From the NCBI RefSeq assembly GCF_900631615.1, contig NZ_LR131273.1, positions 2,822,850 to 2,886,849 of the forward strand: 64,000 nucleotides of DNA, read 5' to 3'. A program made the translations under genes and the position numbers. Numbering within the stretch: the stretch's first letter is position 1; every line of letters starts with the position of its first letter. Below, in pieces: positions 63,028 through 64,000 of the stretch. The notes under the pieces were generated by a model. The model did no database searches. It had not been told where the DNA came from and saw only the letters and a program-made list of their open reading frames with translations. This stretch comes from Tsukamurella paurometabola. Its GTDB lineage: Bacteria > Actinomycetota > Actinomycetes > Mycobacteriales > Mycobacteriaceae.

Positions 63028-63990
63028 TCAGATCGCCACCATCCGGGTCGCGGCCGACGCGGTCCGCCGACCGCGGATCGCGATGAGCTCGCGGGCGTGC
63101 GCATCGAGCGCCACGTCGCCGGGCAGGCGCGGTGTCCACGGCCGCACCGCCGTGGCGTCGCCGCCGGCGTCGAGCGCCGCCAGCACGTGCAGGGCGTGCG
63201 CCGCCGGCTGCGGCTCGCGCTCGTGCGGCCAGCAGGTCGCCAGGTGGACGGAGACGTGCATCGTCTGCCGGCCCGTGTGCAGCAGGCGTGCCGAGACCTC
63301 GATGACCTGCCCGATCTGCACCGGGCGGTAGAAGCGCACGCCGCCCACGTACACCGTGACGGCCTCGCCGCCGCTCCATCCCGCCGCGCACAGGTAGGCC
63401 GCGTCGTCCATCCAGCCCATCACCCGGCCGCCGTGCGCCTTCCCGCCCCAGTTGATGTCGGTGGGGGCCGCGAGGAAGCGCGTGGTGCGCCGCTCCGCCT
63501 CGGAGGGCAGGGTGTAGTCCGCTCCGCCCATCGCGGCCGCGATCCGCCGCCGCACGTCGGCCCGGGCCTCCGCCTCCTCCGCGGCGCGCACGTCCTCGGC
63601 GAGGACCGGCTCCCACTGTCGCACCGGGGTCGGCCGGCCCGATTCGTCGACCGCGACGAAGACCAGCAGACACGTGCTGGCGACGGTGAACGTGCCCACC
63701 CGCGGATCGGCGGAGGCCACCTCGCAGCGGATGTGCATGCTCGTGCGCCCCGTGTAGACGAGCGTGGCCCGCACCTCGACCACGTCGCCCGAGGCGATGT
63801 CGCGGCCGAACCCGATGTTGCCGACGTAGGCGGTCACCGAGTAGCCGCCCGACCACGCCGCGGCGCAGGCGTAAGCGGCCTTGTCGATCCACTCCAGGAT
63901 GCGCCCGCCGCGGACGCCGCCGCCGAGCGTGGCGACGTCGGTGGGCGCGGCGAGGAACCGAAGCGTGATCCGGCGATCGGTGATGGGCAT
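63028..63990 (-). CDS. Double-hotdog acyl-CoA thioesterase
   Basis: A 320-residue protein made of two similar hotdog domains (about 1-140 and 160-300). Each has the YciA-type pattern: RFLAAPTDVATLGGGVRGGR/ILEWIDKAAYACA and RFLAAPTDINWGGKAHGGR/VMGWMDDAAYLCA; the Asp of each helix is kept. It hydrolyses acyl-CoA thioesters. The second repeat keeps the Asn-Trp-Gly motif better than the first, whose loop reads ATLGGGVR; one of the two active sites may be impaired. ATG 63990 is 10 bp from the window end. Confidence 0.85.
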   Translation of the reverse strand: MPITDRRITLRFLAAPTDVATLGGGVRGGRILEWIDKAAYACAAAWSGGYSVTAYVGNIGFGRDIASGDVVEVRATLVYTGRTSMHIRCEVASADPRVGTFTVASTCLLVFVAVDESGRPTPVRQWEPVLAEDVRAAEEAEARADVRRRIAAAMGGADYTLPSEAERRTTRFLAAPTDINWGGKAHGGRVMGWMDDAAYLCAAGWSGGEAVTVYVGGVRFYRPVQIGQVIEVSARLLHTGRQTMHVSVHLATCWPHEREPQPAAHALHVLAALDAGGDATAVRPWTPRLPGDVALDAHARELIAIRGRRTASAATRMVAI

Positions 63991-64000
63991 GGCGGCGAAC

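Overview
The window is high-GC actinobacterial chromosome, most likely from the mycolic-acid-containing Mycobacteriales (a Tsukamurella, Gordonia or Rhodococcus type of genome; Tsukamurella is my guess). The reasons are the codon usage, many GTG starts and apparent leaderless starts, two mycothiol-dependent-type enzymes, and a backbone whose gene order matches, from memory, the M. tuberculosis segment Rv3037c-Rv3057c: SDR, TetR, FMN reductase, nrdH-nrdI-nrdE, nrdF2, fecB, ctaD, serB2, ABC ATPase, Nudix, echA17, methyltransferase, THUMP-like protein. No rRNA, tRNA, insertion sequence, prophage or CRISPR array was seen.

Layout. 1-1.6 kb: end of a DUF445 protein, then a phasin-like small protein and a PhaR-type regulator behind a CRP-like site and GCGTAA/TTACGC repeats. 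1.6-10.1 kb: transporters (TehA/SLAC1, two MFS, a CopD-like membrane protein), Nudix, GNAT and several small regulators. 10.2-12 kb: two overlapping imine-reductase-like oxidoreductases facing an HxlR regulator across a palindrome. 12-16 kb: a protein with 18 decapeptide repeats, UDP-glucose dehydrogenase and a lipase-like hydrolase. 15.8-21.8 kb: a sulfonate/sulfate-ester operon (ssuA-ssuC-ssuB-sulfatase-TauD-type dioxygenase). 21.9-27.6 kb: trhO, a CobW GTPase, a secreted amidase-fold protein that has lost its catalytic residues, SDR, TetR and FMN reductase.

28-42.3 kb is the ribonucleotide reductase region. nrdH-nrdI-nrdE and nrdF each have a pair of NrdR-like boxes 32 bp apart. Between them lies an accessory block: a CYP153-like P450 fused to a phthalate-dioxygenase-type reductase, overlapped by a Rieske oxygenase with an altered iron-site motif, then a CIRCE-controlled Hsp20, two small unknown proteins, a START-fold protein facing a TetR regulator, a LON-domain protein and two maleylpyruvate-isomerase-family paralogues flanking a secreted protein.

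42-52 kb: small membrane and secreted proteins, a stand-alone LigD-type polymerase domain, FprB next to an AurF-like diiron oxygenase, a FecB-like lipoprotein, ctaD and serB2. 52-64 kb: glgX facing an ABC ATPase across a 40-bp symmetrical promoter, Nudix, enoyl-CoA hydratase, methyltransferase, THUMP-like protein, aminotransferase, an HSL-family hydrolase facing a TetR regulator with two operators, an XRE regulator plus methionine aminopeptidase pair, and a double-hotdog thioesterase.

The most interesting items are the P450-reductase fusion with its Rieske partner, the pseudo-amidase, the decapeptide-repeat protein, and a set of palindromes that sit on start codons or -10 elements of probable leaderless genes.
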